A stretch of DNA of 64,000 bases from Palaeococcus ferrophilus DSM 13482 (GTDB taxonomy: Archaea > Methanobacteriota_B > Thermococci > Thermococcales > Thermococcaceae). How positions within the stretch are numbered: position 1 is the stretch's first letter; each line of letters starts with the position of its first letter. The DNA lies in the NCBI RefSeq assembly GCF_000966265.1, contig NZ_LANF01000006.1, positions 124,001 through 188,000 of the forward strand, given 5' to 3'. Under the pieces are notes generated by a model, which was not told where the DNA came from, did not search any database, and saw only the letters and a list, made by a program, of their open reading frames with translations. Of the stretch, positions 16,162 through 25,368 are shown one piece after another. Both the position numbers and the translations under genes were made by a program.

Positions 16162-17556
16162 TCATTCGTCCACGCGCTCAAAAATCTCCTGTGTTATCTT
16201 GAGAACAGCCCTGTAGAGCTTCTCGCTTATTATGCCGTCGTTGTAGTGCTCCTCAAGCTTCTCCCTGTCAAGGATCTCCTTCTTTCCATCGGGCCACTTA
16301 ACTATGTCCACCTCGAGGTCTATGTAGCGGGCCCTGTCCGGGTAGAGCTCTATGGGAGTGTTTATGTTGTAGTACTCACCCTTTAGCTCGCCGTTCCTCG
16401 AGTAGTAGGAGTGCCTGAACCACCACTTTCCTTCCTCTATCTCCGTTATGGCGTAGTCGCCGTTCTCTATGGGCATCTCGAGGCCGTCGTAGAACTTGCC
16501 CGGCTTCAGGCGCCTCTTGAAGACGACGCGGAGCGGGTTGAGGGAGACCTCCATTACCTCTCCCGGCCCTATGCGAACCTTCTGCCCATCGGGCTTGACG
16601 TGCTCGAGGTGGAAGAGCCAGCCGGGTTTGGGCCCCTTGTTGTTAACGACTGCCTCAATAAAGCCTTCCCTTACCTTGGCCCTTCCGCCGGTTCTCGCGA
16701 GGATGCTCTCGGCTATCTCCACCGCGAAGCTGAACTCCGGGTCGTAGGCCTTGAACTGGTGGTGGCCCTCTATGGTGGGAACCGCCTTGTCCCTTACCTC
16801 ATCGAGCTTCTTTTTGGCCCCTCCTCCAAACTCGACCTCGTATATGTTCCGCCCCTCGATAATCTTGGCGGGAGCGGAGTAGCTTTCGGCCTCTTTGAGC
16901 CTGTCCGCGAGCTTTGAAAGGTTTATGAGCTCGTCCCTAAGGAGGTTCCAGTCCTTGTAGGCAGCAGCCGTTCTCCAGAGTATGCCCCACTCCCCGAGGT
17001 CTATGCTGAGCCCGAGTATCTTGAGCCTCTCGCGCTCGCTGTTCTCCCTTATCTTGCGGGAAATCTTGACGTGCTTTTGAGCCCCCACGGGCTTTGGTAT
17101 TAGCACCGCGTAGTCACCGGGTATGGTAAGGTTCGGGCTCAGGTGGGGCAGGACGTTGTACTTCTTGACCTGGACGAGCACCTCGTCCCCTTCCACCGCA
17201 TCCGGAAGCTCGTTTATCCGCATCGTGCCTATTGCGTCGCCTATGTCCACGTATATGTACTTCTCGTCCCTGTTAACCACTATGCCCTTGTAGATGCCGT
17301 AGAGCTGGTAGGGCATCTTCCTAAAGAAAACGTCTATAAGCTCCTCCTCAAACACCTTTTTAACGTCTTCAACCCTTGTTCCGACTAAAATAACTCCCTG
17401 GTCGTCCTTTTTGTCGTAGATGTCCACGTCGAAGTCCTCGTAGCTCTTCTCGAGGTTAAGCCTCTCGGCGATTTTCTTGCTCGGCTGGCTTATCTTAAAG
17501 CCCCTGTCAAGGAGCAACTTCGTAAGTGCTGTGCTATATATTCCTCGAATCCTCAC
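16162..17556 (-). CDS. Ribonuclease FAU-1 (RNase E/G-like, AU-rich RNA-binding)
   Basis: About 464 residues. N-terminal S1-like RNA-binding part ([27 protein letters not shown]) and C-terminal DUF402 domain ([25 protein letters not shown] with [15 protein letters not shown]). Work on Pyrococcus and Thermococcus FAU-1 showed endoribonuclease activity linked to 5S rRNA processing. The gene points straight at the 5S rRNA gene, 76 bases away. I chose GTG 17556, preceded by AGAGGT; a longer frame to TTG 17616 would overlap the upstream gene by 83 bases. Confidence 0.88.
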   Translation of the reverse strand: MRIRGIYSTALTKLLLDRGFKISQPSKKIAERLNLEKSYEDFDVDIYDKKDDQGVILVGTRVEDVKKVFEEELIDVFFRKMPYQLYGIYKGIVVNRDEKYIYVDIGDAIGTMRINELPDAVEGDEVLVQVKKYNVLPHLSPNLTIPGDYAVLIPKPVGAQKHVKISRKIRENSERERLKILGLSIDLGEWGILWRTAAAYKDWNLLRDELINLSKLADRLKEAESYSAPAKIIEGRNIYEVEFGGGAKKKLDEVRDKAVPTIEGHHQFKAYDPEFSFAVEIAESILARTGGRAKVREGFIEAVVNNKGPKPGWLFHLEHVKPDGQKVRIGPGEVMEVSLNPLRVVFKRRLKPGKFYDGLEMPIENGDYAITEIEEGKWWFRHSYYSRNGELKGEYYNINTPIELYPDRARYIDLEVDIVKWPDGKKEILDREKLEEHYNDGIISEKLYRAVLKITQEIFERVDE

Positions 17557-18295
17557 CGAAACCTCTGAGTTTGTAGACACTTTCACCACCCCGTTTTCGT
17601 CTTTCCACAACACCAATGAGCGTCAAGCCCTCCAGTATGTCCTCCGAAGGAGTTCCGCTTAGTTTTTCCACGTTCCGGGGTTCAACCCATAGAAGCCCCA
17701 TGGAGTGCCACTCCCTGAGGGCCTCTTCAACCTTGTAAACCCATGAGGGGTGAGTGTAAAGGTGATACGTCAGGTGGAGCAGTTTTTCGAAGCGGGCCTC
17801 TATTTCATCAACCTTCTCTATACGCTGGAGTATTCCGGAGGGAAGCTTTTTTTCTTTTTCGCTTTCGCCTATGAGGACGAGACCCTCAACGTCCGCACTG
17901 AGGTTCTGAAGGGCCGTGGTCACGGAGTAGTCGTATATCCTGTAGAACTGGATGAGCCTCTGGATTGCGGTGTTGAACTTCGCCCTCTCGCTGTAGCTCT
18001 CAAGGGCGTGTCCGAGGGCGGATAGGGTCTCCTCAACCCTGAACTTCATCTGGTGCTCATTCTTCTGGAGTTCCTTCGCGTTATCCGCGAGCCCGTAGAG
18101 GGCCGCGGCGCGGTATATCTCCGATGAGAGGAAGAACTTCTCCTCGATTATACCGTGAATCTCCCTGAGAATAGGGGCGAGTTCCTCAACACGCGATGAG
18201 GGGCCGGCCTCTAGAAGTGCCGCGAACCTCTTCTCAAACTCCTTGTGGAGGAACGAGGCTTTTTTCACCATCTCCCTTAATTCAGAAATCTCCAT
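17534..18295 (-). CDS. Helical hypothetical protein with C-terminal winged helix
   Basis: 253 residues. Residues 1-170 are predicted alpha-helical and charged ([18 protein letters not shown] and following), and the last 60 look like a winged helix ([26 protein letters not shown]). No family known to me. ATG 18295 has GGTGGGAG upstream. Its 3' end overlaps the start of the FAU-1 gene by about 23 bases, so the pair is probably one transcript, which hints at a role in RNA metabolism; this is only context. Confidence 0.75.
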   Translation of the reverse strand: MEISELREMVKKASFLHKEFEKRFAALLEAGPSSRVEELAPILREIHGIIEEKFFLSSEIYRAAALYGLADNAKELQKNEHQMKFRVEETLSALGHALESYSERAKFNTAIQRLIQFYRIYDYSVTTALQNLSADVEGLVLIGESEKEKKLPSGILQRIEKVDEIEARFEKLLHLTYHLYTHPSWVYKVEEALREWHSMGLLWVEPRNVEKLSGTPSEDILEGLTLIGVVERRKRGGESVYKLRGFGEDSRNI

Positions 18296-18357
18296 TGCTC
18301 CCACCCAAATCCTTTTAGGGGAAGAGGTACTTTTACTTTTCGCCCGGGGGAGGAAGT

Positions 18358-19488
18358 ATGAGGATAGGCTTCATAATCAACCCAATAGCGGGGATGGGCG
18401 GGAAGGTCGCCCTCAAGGGAACAGACGGAGTTGTGGAGGAGGCGATTAGAAGGGGAGCTAGACCCGTAGCGGAGGAGGTGGCGAGACTCTTTCTTCACGA
18501 GCTGACCCACTACGTAGAGGCTTCCGACGTGAGCTTCCTAACGGGGCCCGACGGCATGGGTGAGAGAGTCCTCGGGGATTTTGAGTTCCCGTTCGAGGTT
18601 ATCCCCCACCGTAAAATCGGCCACCGCGAGGTCGAGGGTGTGAGGATTCCCGACACCACAAGTGAGGACACGAAAACCCTTGCAAGGACGATGGTGGGGA
18701 AAGTAGACATGGTGCTCTTCGCGGGGGGCGATGGTACGGCAAGGGACGTTTTCAGCGCCGTTGACAGGGCCGTTCCAATCCTCGGAATTCCCACAGGGGT
18801 CAAGATGTTCTCCGGCGTCTTCGCGGCATCTCCCGAAAACGCGGCTCTCATACTCGTTGAGTTCATGAAGGGAAACGCGAGGGTAGTGGAGCGGGACGTT
18901 ATGGACCTCGACGAGGAGGCCTACAGGAGGGATGAGGTGAGGCCAAGGCACTACGGAAAGGCCCTCACTCCCTACGTTGAGCTGCTGGTGCAGGGGGCCA
19001 AGGAGCCCACCCAAGTTGACGAGGAGGAAGAGGTTGAGGCGATAGCGGAGGCACTCGTTGAGGAACTCGAGGACGGTGTGTATTTCCTCGGGGCGGGCTC
19101 GACCCTCAAGAGGATCAAGGAGCGGCTCGGGATAAACGGAACCCTCCTGGGCATTGACGTCGTGGAGATAAACGATGGAAAGGCGAGGCTTTTAGTGAAG
19201 GACGTCTCCGAAAGGGATCTGCTGGCCTTCATCGAGAGAAGACCAAAGGTCATAGTGACCGTCATTGGGGGGCTGGGCTTCCTGTTCGGACGCGGCAACC
19301 AGCAGTTCTCGGCCGAGGTTCTGAGGCACATTCCCAAGGAGAACATCATCGTCGTGGCAACGCCCTCAAAGCTCAGGGGAGGAGTGATAAGGGTCTACAC
19401 GGGCGACCGAGAAGTGGACGAAAAGCTGAGGGGCTACATGAGGGTGAGGGTGAGCCCCTGGGCCGAGCGCATGGTGAAGGTCATCTAG
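18358..19488 (+). CDS. ATP-NAD kinase family (AcoX-type) protein
   Basis: 376 residues with the NAD-kinase/diacylglycerol-kinase fold: INPIAGMGGKVALKGTDG at the start and the GGDGTARDV motif at about 124, followed by GIPTGVKMFSGVFA. This is the larger archaeal family related to AcoX rather than canonical NadK, which is shorter. The natural substrate is uncertain. GGAGGAAG precedes the ATG. Divergent from the helical/FAU-1 unit. Confidence 0.88.
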   Translation: MRIGFIINPIAGMGGKVALKGTDGVVEEAIRRGARPVAEEVARLFLHELTHYVEASDVSFLTGPDGMGERVLGDFEFPFEVIPHRKIGHREVEGVRIPDTTSEDTKTLARTMVGKVDMVLFAGGDGTARDVFSAVDRAVPILGIPTGVKMFSGVFAASPENAALILVEFMKGNARVVERDVMDLDEEAYRRDEVRPRHYGKALTPYVELLVQGAKEPTQVDEEEEVEAIAEALVEELEDGVYFLGAGSTLKRIKERLGINGTLLGIDVVEINDGKARLLVKDVSERDLLAFIERRPKVIVTVIGGLGFLFGRGNQQFSAEVLRHIPKENIIVVATPSKLRGGVIRVYTGDREVDEKLRGYMRVRVSPWAERMVKVI

Positions 19489-19557
19489 GGCGCGATGGAC
19501 ATAAGCGGACATCCTTCTCTTTCTGTTCATAATGGGACATATTTAATGGCCGTAAAA

Positions 19558-19566
19558 TATATAAGC
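19558..19566 (+). promoter_or_regulatory. TATA box of the sugar nucleotidyltransferase gene
   Basis: AAAATATATAAGC lies about 35 bases before the ATG at 19597, giving a short leader that includes GGTGATG. Confidence 0.5.
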
Positions 19567-19596
19567 TTCCAACTTTTAGTGTAAAATGGTGATGTC

Positions 19597-20838
19597 ATGA
19601 AAGCGGTTATTCTTGCCGGCGGATTTGGAACGAGGCTCAGGCCGATTTCCTCAACGAGGCCAAAGCCAATGGTGCCTGTTCTCGGAAAACCGAACCTCGG
19701 CTACATCCTCGAGGCCCTCCAGAAGGTTGACGAGGTTGACGAGATTATACTCTCAGTTCACTACATGCGCGGCGAAATCAGGGAGTTCATCGAGACTGAG
19801 ATGGTGGACTACCCCAAGGACATACGCTTCGTGAACGACCCCATGCCCCTCGAAACGGGCGGTGCACTCAAGAACGTTGAGGAGTTTGTGAGCGACGAGT
19901 TTCTGGTGATCTACGGCGATGTTTTCACGAACTTCGACTACGGGGAGCTCATCAAGGCCCATAGGGAGAACGATGGGCTAGTGACCGTGGCCCTCACGAA
20001 GGTCTATGACCCAGAAAAGTACGGTGTTGTGGAGCTCAGTGAGGACGGAAAGGTGGTGGGCTTCGAGGAGAAGCCCCACAGGCCCAAGACGAACCTCATA
20101 GATGCCGGAATCTACGTGGTGAACAAGGAGATCCTCAAGGACGTTCCCAAGAACAGGGAGGTATACTTTGAGCGCGAGATACTCCCCAAGTACGTTGGCC
20201 AGGGGTTGGTTTACGGACACCTCATGCCCAGGGAGACCTACTGGGTTGACCTCGGAACGCCCGAGGACCTCTTCTACGCCCACCAGATAGCCCTGGACGA
20301 GATAACCAAGCAGAACGGATACTACACGATAAAGGAGGGCGCTGAAGTAGCTGAAGATGTGGAGATACAGGGGCCGGTCTACATTGACAGTGGGGCAAGG
20401 GTAAAGCCAGGCGCAAAGATAAAAGCCTACACCTACATCGGTCCCAACACCATAGTCGAGAAAAAGGCGTACCTCAAGCGCTCGATACTCATAGGGAGCG
20501 ATATAGTGAAGGACCGGGCCGAGATAAAGGACAGCATCCTCGGCGAGGGCGTCATCGTTGGCAAGAACGTTATAATCAAGGAAAACGCCGTCCTCGGAGA
20601 CTACGCCAAGATACACGACAACCTCGTTATCTACGGGGCAAAGGTTCTCCCGTGGAAGAAGGTCGAGGAGTATGAGGCGTGGATAAAGCTCAAGCTCGAC
20701 CCCACCAAAGTCAGGCCAGAGCTCACACCGGACCGCTGCCCTCTCGGACTTCCTGAGTGTATTTACAAGAAGTTCAAGGCCATAGCGGGAGAGAAGCCGC
20801 CCTGTGATGAGTGTATCGAAAACCAGTGGCTCTTCTGA
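19597..20838 (+). CDS. NDP-sugar pyrophosphorylase (mannose-1-phosphate guanylyltransferase type)
   Basis: 413 residues. N-terminal nucleotidyltransferase domain with the signature LAGGFGTRLRPISSTRPKPMVPV at residue 5, then the sugar-binding DAGIYVVNKE segment; C-terminal left-handed beta-helix from about 245 (hexapeptide repeats such as GPVYIDSGARVKPGAKI, GEGVIVGKNVIIKENAVLG). The last 40 residues carry four cysteines (CPLGLPECIYKKF and CDECIENQW), an unusual tail that may bind metal. It makes an activated sugar, probably for glycans or compatible solutes. The exact sugar cannot be told. Confidence 0.9.
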   Translation: MKAVILAGGFGTRLRPISSTRPKPMVPVLGKPNLGYILEALQKVDEVDEIILSVHYMRGEIREFIETEMVDYPKDIRFVNDPMPLETGGALKNVEEFVSDEFLVIYGDVFTNFDYGELIKAHRENDGLVTVALTKVYDPEKYGVVELSEDGKVVGFEEKPHRPKTNLIDAGIYVVNKEILKDVPKNREVYFEREILPKYVGQGLVYGHLMPRETYWVDLGTPEDLFYAHQIALDEITKQNGYYTIKEGAEVAEDVEIQGPVYIDSGARVKPGAKIKAYTYIGPNTIVEKKAYLKRSILIGSDIVKDRAEIKDSILGEGVIVGKNVIIKENAVLGDYAKIHDNLVIYGAKVLPWKKVEEYEAWIKLKLDPTKVRPELTPDRCPLGLPECIYKKFKAIAGEKPPCDECIENQWLF

Positions 20839-20859
20839 GCCTTCTACTCTTTTTGGGTG

Positions 20860-21279
20860 ATGGCCATCAGGGTCAAAGGACTAACGAAGGAGCTCATGAT
20901 TCTGGCGGAAAGAAAGGGATTCGAGGCCGTTCCCGAGTATCGAACAAGGGACGGCACGCGCGTTGACGTCGCCCTTCTCATGGCCGGAAGGCCCCTGCTG
21001 GCGGTGGAGTTTGAAAACTCCTACAAGTGGATAAAGCAGCGCGTCCTGTACAACGCCGTTAAAGCCCACAGGGCGGGCTTTCGGGAACTCTGGGTGGTGT
21101 ATCCGTTCAAAAACCTCTCCCTCGGCGGCTGGCTGGATGAGTTCATATCCGGGGAGCTCGGACTAATGGTGAGGACGCTCCGCCCTGAGGGGCTAACAGG
21201 AGAAATGAAGAAGAGGTTAGAGGAGCTCCTTGAGGAGGGAAATCCTGCGCTTGCTCAGGATGACCTTCGGGTGCTTTAG
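20860..21279 (+). CDS. Hypothetical protein, possible restriction-nuclease-like fold
   Basis: 139 residues. The central part, [24 protein letters not shown], has the D-(X)n-E-X pattern of PD-(D/E)XK folds, followed by [21 protein letters not shown], a typical core helix-strand. The usual lysine after the Glu is Asn or Ser here, so catalysis is doubtful. It starts 18 bases after the nucleotidyltransferase stop. The last 63 bases overlap the 3' end of the convergent geranylgeranyl reductase gene, which casts some doubt on the C-terminus. Confidence 0.65.
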   Translation: MAIRVKGLTKELMILAERKGFEAVPEYRTRDGTRVDVALLMAGRPLLAVEFENSYKWIKQRVLYNAVKAHRAGFRELWVVYPFKNLSLGGWLDEFISGELGLMVRTLRPEGLTGEMKKRLEELLEEGNPALAQDDLRVL

Positions 21280-22404
21280 GAGCGCCTTGATGACCTCCCC
21301 GTAGTCCCCGCCGGCTATCTTCTCTGCGTCTGCACCGCTGAGCACCTGGATGAAGAGATCAAGGTCCTCGTCCGTTAGCTTCTCCGTAACCTTCCTGACC
21401 TTGAGAACCTTTTCGAGCCTCTTTCCGTCGGTCTCCCACCACTCCTTGGTGTAGTTCTGGAGGAGTGAGAGGTTCTCCTCTTCGAGGCCCCTGACTATCC
21501 ACTTGCTCGCTATCGTTCCAGCCTCCATCGCCTCGGCCATTCCGCCGCCGTGCATCGGGTTGACCTGCCTCGCTGCATCGCCAACTACCACCACGTTGTC
21601 CTTTGCAAGCTCCTTGACGAAGCCGCCGACCGGAACGACGCCGACGTTTATCTCAAGGAGCTTCTTTGCTGGAATGTTGTTCTCCTTGAGCCACTTGTCG
21701 AGGTAGTACTTGGCGGTCTGCGGGTTGTCGGAGTTAATGCCTATTCCGACGTTCGCCCTGTCCTCGTCCTTCGGGAAGACCCAGACGTAACCCCTTGGGG
21801 CGACCTCGTTGCCGAACCAGAGGTGGATTAAGTCAGGGTCGTAGCCCTCTATGAGCATCTCGTACTCGTAGGATGAGTCGAACTCGTGCGGGGGAGCGTA
21901 GGTGTTTATTCCAGCCTTCCTGGCTATTGTGCTCTCAACGCCGTCCGCTGCCACGATTACCTCGGCGTAAATTTCAACCGGCTCGTCCTCGTGCTTGGCC
22001 TTGATTCCAACCACTTTGCCCTCCTTCTTTATGACATCGAGGGCCTCCGTCCTCGCGAGAACGTCTGCACCGGCTTTAGCGGCGTAATAAGCCAGCATCT
22101 TGTCGAAGACCTTCCTCTCGAGGATTACGCCGCTGGCTTCCTTATACCTGAGCTCGAGCTCGTGGCCGCTCGGGGAGTATAGCTTCGCCCCGTAGATCTC
22201 GCGGTTGATGTACCTCTTATCGTAGGGGATGTCGTACTTGTCAAACACCTTTATGCTTATGCCCTCGGCGCACTGCTTGGGCGTGCCTATGGCGGGCTTC
22301 TTATCAATGAGAAGAACCGAGTGACCGGCTTTAGCAACGTTTCTGGCAATGATCGGCCCGGCTATTCCAGAGCCGACAACAACAACGTCGTACTTCCAGT
22401 TCAT
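21217..22404 (-). CDS. Geranylgeranyl reductase family flavoprotein
   Basis: 395 residues. FAD-binding [20 protein letters not shown] at the N-terminus, PKQCAEGIS and the second FAD motif [19 protein letters not shown]. The family saturates isoprenoid chains of archaeal membrane lipids (digeranylgeranylglycerophospholipid reductase). Start ATG 22404 is set by GGAGGTGA upstream; an open frame continues to 22566 without such a site. It overlaps the ferredoxin gene by 4 bases, and that ferredoxin is a plausible electron donor. Confidence 0.92.
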   Translation of the reverse strand: MNWKYDVVVVGSGIAGPIIARNVAKAGHSVLLIDKKPAIGTPKQCAEGISIKVFDKYDIPYDKRYINREIYGAKLYSPSGHELELRYKEASGVILERKVFDKMLAYYAAKAGADVLARTEALDVIKKEGKVVGIKAKHEDEPVEIYAEVIVAADGVESTIARKAGINTYAPPHEFDSSYEYEMLIEGYDPDLIHLWFGNEVAPRGYVWVFPKDEDRANVGIGINSDNPQTAKYYLDKWLKENNIPAKKLLEINVGVVPVGGFVKELAKDNVVVVGDAARQVNPMHGGGMAEAMEAGTIASKWIVRGLEEENLSLLQNYTKEWWETDGKRLEKVLKVRKVTEKLTDEDLDLFIQVLSGADAEKIAGGDYGEVIKALLKHPKVILSKRRISLLKELL

Positions 22405-22604
22405 TCTTTCACCTCCAGGGGCTCTGCACTTAAAGCCCCAACCGGGCAGGCGTTGATGCATATCCTGCAGCTTATGCACTTGTCCTGGAAAAACTCCCAT
22501 CCGCTTGAGTGAACCTCTATCGCCAGCGTCGGGCAGACGCCGGCACAGCCACCGCAGAGGTAGCACCTATCCTCGTTGACGACGATTCTAATCTTCTCGG
22601 GCAT
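22401..22604 (-). CDS. 2[4Fe-4S] ferredoxin
   Basis: 67 residues with two CxxCxxC...CP clusters: [12 protein letters not shown] and [12 protein letters not shown], each able to hold one [4Fe-4S]. Start taken at ATG 22604 with GAGGTG upstream; the GTG at 22613 overlaps that site. Its stop overlaps the start of the geranylgeranyl reductase gene, so the two are translationally coupled, suggesting electron supply to the reductase. Confidence 0.93.
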   Translation of the reverse strand: MPEKIRIVVNEDRCYLCGGCAGVCPTLAIEVHSSGWEFFQDKCISCRICINACPVGALSAEPLEVKE

Positions 22605-22622
22605 TTTTGACACCTCTAATGA

Positions 22623-23297
22623 TTATAGTGAGGCTCTGTCAATCTCAATAACCTCCCCTTTTATCTTTAACGGCACAAACCTGTTCAGCTCCTGCGCCTT
22701 GGCGAGGACTTCCCTCTCCTTCATGTTGAGCCTGTCGGAGAGCTCGTCCACGGTGGCCTCGCCGTTTATCAGGAGGTAGTGGAGTATGGCAAGCTGGGTC
22801 ATGTCCCCGATTTCAGAGAGATAGCGCTCCTTCAGAAGCTTTGTCAGACCGTCGCGGTAAGCCTCAACGTCCCGGAGGGCCTCGAGTATTTTCTTCAACT
22901 CATCGTTTGCCTCGAGAAAAGCCTTCACCATCGAGATTATATCCCCGTGCTCCTCGGGGAGTTTGGAGAGGTTTATTTCATAGTCCCCCTTTTTACCCCC
23001 TTCCCTAAGGTCTATGTTCTCGTACCAGAAGAGGTTGGGGGTGATTGTGGTAACGTAGGTGTTGGCGATGTTTATGCGATAGTACTTCCTAGCGGGCCCA
23101 ATGAAGTGTTCATCCTTCTCGTAGGGCTCCAGGATGCCCTCACGCTCCATTATCTTAAGGTGCTTGGCCACGGCCGTTGAGGAGACGCTAACCTTGCTGC
23201 TAAGGAAGCTGAAGTAACACTCACTGCACGTGAGGTGGCTCAGCAAATCACGCCTGACCTTATTACCAAGCACGTAAAATATATCGGGTTCAGACAT
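22623..23297 (-). CDS. surR: SurR, redox-switch regulator of the sulfur response
   Basis: 224 residues closely resembling P. furiosus SurR: N-terminal winged helix (SVSSTAVAKHLKIMEREGIL) with the redox-active CxxC as CSEC at about 27-30 (HLTCSECYFSF). SurR activates hydrogenase genes and represses sulfur-reduction genes; oxidation of the CxxC by sulfur releases DNA. ATG 23297 has AGGTGGGGAAC upstream. The C-terminal half is a second winged-helix-like domain (GEATVDELSDRLNMKEREV). Divergent from pdo with an extended SurR site between, as in P. furiosus, where surR and pdo are also neighbours. Confidence 0.95.
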   Translation of the reverse strand: MSEPDIFYVLGNKVRRDLLSHLTCSECYFSFLSSKVSVSSTAVAKHLKIMEREGILEPYEKDEHFIGPARKYYRINIANTYVTTITPNLFWYENIDLREGGKKGDYEINLSKLPEEHGDIISMVKAFLEANDELKKILEALRDVEAYRDGLTKLLKERYLSEIGDMTQLAILHYLLINGEATVDELSDRLNMKEREVLAKAQELNRFVPLKIKGEVIEIDRASL

Positions 23298-23327
23298 GTT
23301 CCCCACCTACCCAGATTTGTGACGTAA

Positions 23328-23337
23328 GGTTTATATA
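23328..23337 (-). promoter_or_regulatory. TATA box of surR
   Basis: On the minus strand the sequence reads CTATATAAACC about 35 bases before the surR ATG. Being nearly palindromic, it may also be recognised in the pdo direction. Confidence 0.5.
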
Positions 23338-23348
23338 GTGTTCAATTT

Positions 23349-23365
23349 AACCTTTGGTTGCAAAC
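23349..23365. promoter_or_regulatory. Extended SurR-binding site
   Basis: AAC-CTTTG-GTT-GCA-AAC is a perfect match to the reverse complement of the established extended motif GTTn3AACn5GTT. It lies between surR and pdo, directly upstream of the surR TATA box and about 45 bases before the pdo TATA-like element, so it can regulate both genes. Confidence 0.8.
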
Positions 23366-23408
23366 TTGAAATTTGTTAAACTCCAGGTTAGAAATCATGC
23401 ATAAAACG

Positions 23409-23415
23409 TTATAAA
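23409..23415 (+). promoter_or_regulatory. TATA-like element before pdo
   Basis: TTATAAA lies 23 bases before the pdo ATG. That spacing would give a nearly leaderless transcript although a GGAGGTGGG ribosome-binding site is present, so the true pdo promoter may instead be the TATATA stretch around 23330. Assignment is uncertain. Confidence 0.35.
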
Positions 23416-23437
23416 CCTTTAGTTTGGAGGTGGGAAA

Positions 23438-24112
23438 ATGGGACTTATTAGCGACGGAGACAAGAAGGTAATTAAGGAGGAGTTCTTCTCAAAGCTGGAG
23501 GAGCCGGTTAAGCTTATCGCTTTCATTGGAAAGGAGCACTGCCAGTACTGCGACCAGCTCAAGCAGATACTCGCCGAGATCAGCGAGCTCTCGGACAAGG
23601 TCACCTACGAGGTTCACGACTTCGACGCGGAGAAGGAGCTCGCGGAGAAGTACCGCGTTGACCGCGCGCCTGCAACCGTGATAACCAGGAACGGCGAGGA
23701 CTTCGGCGTCCGCTTCTTTGGCCTTCCAGCAGGTCATGAGTTTGGGGCATTCCTCGAGGACATAGTTGACGTCAGCACCGGCAACACCGACCTCGCCCCC
23801 GACACCAAGGAGGCCATAGCGAACGTCGAGAGGGACGTAAGGATACTCGTTTTCGTCACCCCGACCTGCCCCTACTGCCCGATGGCGGTCAGGATGGCCC
23901 ACAAGTTCGCCCTTGAGAACACCAAGGCGGGCAAGGGCAAGATACTCGGCGACATGGTCGAGGCCATCGAGTACCCAGAGTGGGCCGACGAGTACAAGGT
24001 CATGGCCGTCCCGAAGGTCGTCATAATGGTTGACGGCGAGGACAAGGTCCAGTTCGAAGGTGCTTACCCGGAGAAGATGTTCCTCGAGAAGCTTCTCGCT
24101 GCCCTCGAGTGA
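23438..24112 (+). CDS. pdo: Protein disulfide oxidoreductase (two-thioredoxin-fold, glutaredoxin-like)
   Basis: 224 residues with two thioredoxin folds. The first active site is CQYC (KEHCQYCDQ, residue about 34), the second CPYC (PTCPYCPM, about 144); each has the following cis-Pro (RAPATVI and VPKVVI). Pdo maintains protein disulfides in hyperthermophile cytoplasm and receives electrons from a thioredoxin-reductase-type enzyme. GGAGGTGGG precedes the ATG. Divergent from surR and very likely SurR-controlled. Confidence 0.95.
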   Translation: MGLISDGDKKVIKEEFFSKLEEPVKLIAFIGKEHCQYCDQLKQILAEISELSDKVTYEVHDFDAEKELAEKYRVDRAPATVITRNGEDFGVRFFGLPAGHEFGAFLEDIVDVSTGNTDLAPDTKEAIANVERDVRILVFVTPTCPYCPMAVRMAHKFALENTKAGKGKILGDMVEAIEYPEWADEYKVMAVPKVVIMVDGEDKVQFEGAYPEKMFLEKLLAALE

Positions 24113-24116
24113 ATCC

Positions 24117-24136
24117 CTTTTTCATACTTTTGTTAA
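24117..24136 (+). terminator. Probable oligo-T terminator after pdo
   Basis: T tracts CCCTTTTTC and ACTTTTGTT follow the pdo stop codon immediately, fitting factor-independent archaeal termination. Confidence 0.4.
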
Positions 24137-24273
24137 ATTTCCAACCTGTTCTTGAGAGGTTGATAATGTCAGGTAAACCTGTTAAGGAGCGGACCAAGCA
24201 CTTCGGGGATAATTTCAGGAGTAAAGAGGGGGGAGGGTTCACAGGTTCATCTTCCTGTATCGTTTATAGAAAT

Positions 24274-25368
24274 CTACTTACCTCCCCTGAGCGCTAAAAT
24301 CATCAGAGATAGCAATACAATAAAAGCCGGCCCGCAAATTCCTTCCTCTCTTTTTGTTTCGGTCACGGTTTTAGTATGCTCCTTTGTCTCCGTTACAGTT
24401 TTAGTCATTGTCATCGTCACAGTTTTTGTCATGGTGATCGTCACGTTCCTGTAAATGCATTTAGGCCAATGAGTGAAGAAGTTCTTCTCCACAAAAATCT
24501 CTAATTTTCCATTCTCACCAATCCTGAAGATGTGGAAAACTTTCAGGCTCTTCCCATCATAGAAGAATACGGGGAACGGCTTCAAACTTGATGTGTTTAG
24601 GAGTTTGGTTTCGCTTTCCTCTTTTCCGAAGAGAACTACCTTACTGTAATCATGCTGTCCCGGTGTGATGTTCCAAATGCCCTGATAGACTGCGGGATAG
24701 AAGAGAACCCCCTCCTTAAGGAATACCCCTTCAATGTGTTTTACCGTGAAGTTGGCGTCAAAATAGGGTTCCAGTTCTTCAATGGGGATCACATACGTTT
24801 GTGAACCATCGGAAAAAATCACAGCATCATCTTCTAACACCCCTTCAACGGGTTTAGTTGTTGGGCTTCTCTGTTCTCTTGTGTAATTCCCTACTCCTAA
24901 ATAATCAATGCAATTTCTATCAACGCGCCACACAAGAGAAGAGAATGGCTCTTTCTGTCTAAAAAAGACAATGGTCCATGCACTATCTTGACGATAGAAC
25001 AGGGGATGGGATGAAATCTCTGAGGATTTAGAGGAAGAGTCATCCAAGAAAGGATTAACAAAGTACAGATTATTCCCATCAAAATAAAAAGGAAAATAGT
25101 ACCAGACGACTGGGCTAAGATAGCAGTGAAACGGTTTTTCTTCGAGAGTGTAGTTCCAGAAGCCCTCACAAACCGGCCCCAGATGTGTAGGCCACTGGGT
25201 TGGAGTGTACGTGACAAGTAAGAATGCGTTTTCTCCGTCACTGTAAACTTCCGTATATGCAGAAAATCCATCTCCCAATCCGGCCTGATAAACAATACCG
25301 GCTGAAGCAAAGCTCGCCAGAGTGGAAAAGATTAAAAAGGCAATGAAAACATGCTTAAACTTAAACAT
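24274..25368 (-). CDS. CGP-CTERM secreted surface protein
   Basis: 364 residues. Signal peptide at 1-23 (KHVFIAFLIFSTLASFASAG), a beta-rich ectodomain, a Thr-rich stalk of alternating TMTKTVT-like repeats (about 310-342), then CGPAFIVLLSLMILALRGGK, the Thermococcales CGP-CTERM signal: CGP, a hydrophobic helix and a basic tail, thought to be processed and lipid-attached. Start ATG 25368 with GGGGGAG upstream; a longer frame adds 15 residues before the signal. The ectodomain is not recognised. The gene is AT-richer than its neighbours, suggesting transfer. It overlaps the upstream small ORF by 8 bases. Confidence 0.82.
   Translation of the reverse strand: MFKFKHVFIAFLIFSTLASFASAGIVYQAGLGDGFSAYTEVYSDGENAFLLVTYTPTQWPTHLGPVCEGFWNYTLEEKPFHCYLSPVVWYYFPFYFDGNNLYFVNPFLDDSSSKSSEISSHPLFYRQDSAWTIVFFRQKEPFSSLVWRVDRNCIDYLGVGNYTREQRSPTTKPVEGVLEDDAVIFSDGSQTYVIPIEELEPYFDANFTVKHIEGVFLKEGVLFYPAVYQGIWNITPGQHDYSKVVLFGKEESETKLLNTSSLKPFPVFFYDGKSLKVFHIFRIGENGKLEIFVEKNFFTHWPKCIYRNVTITMTKTVTMTMTKTVTETKEHTKTVTETKREEGICGPAFIVLLSLMILALRGGK

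Noticed and set aside
24109-24297. 62-codon ORF starting on the pdo stop codon
   Set aside because: Starts in the T-rich terminator region, lacks its own ribosome-binding site and ends in low-complexity Gly/Ser; it also overlaps the 3' end of the convergent CGP-CTERM gene.
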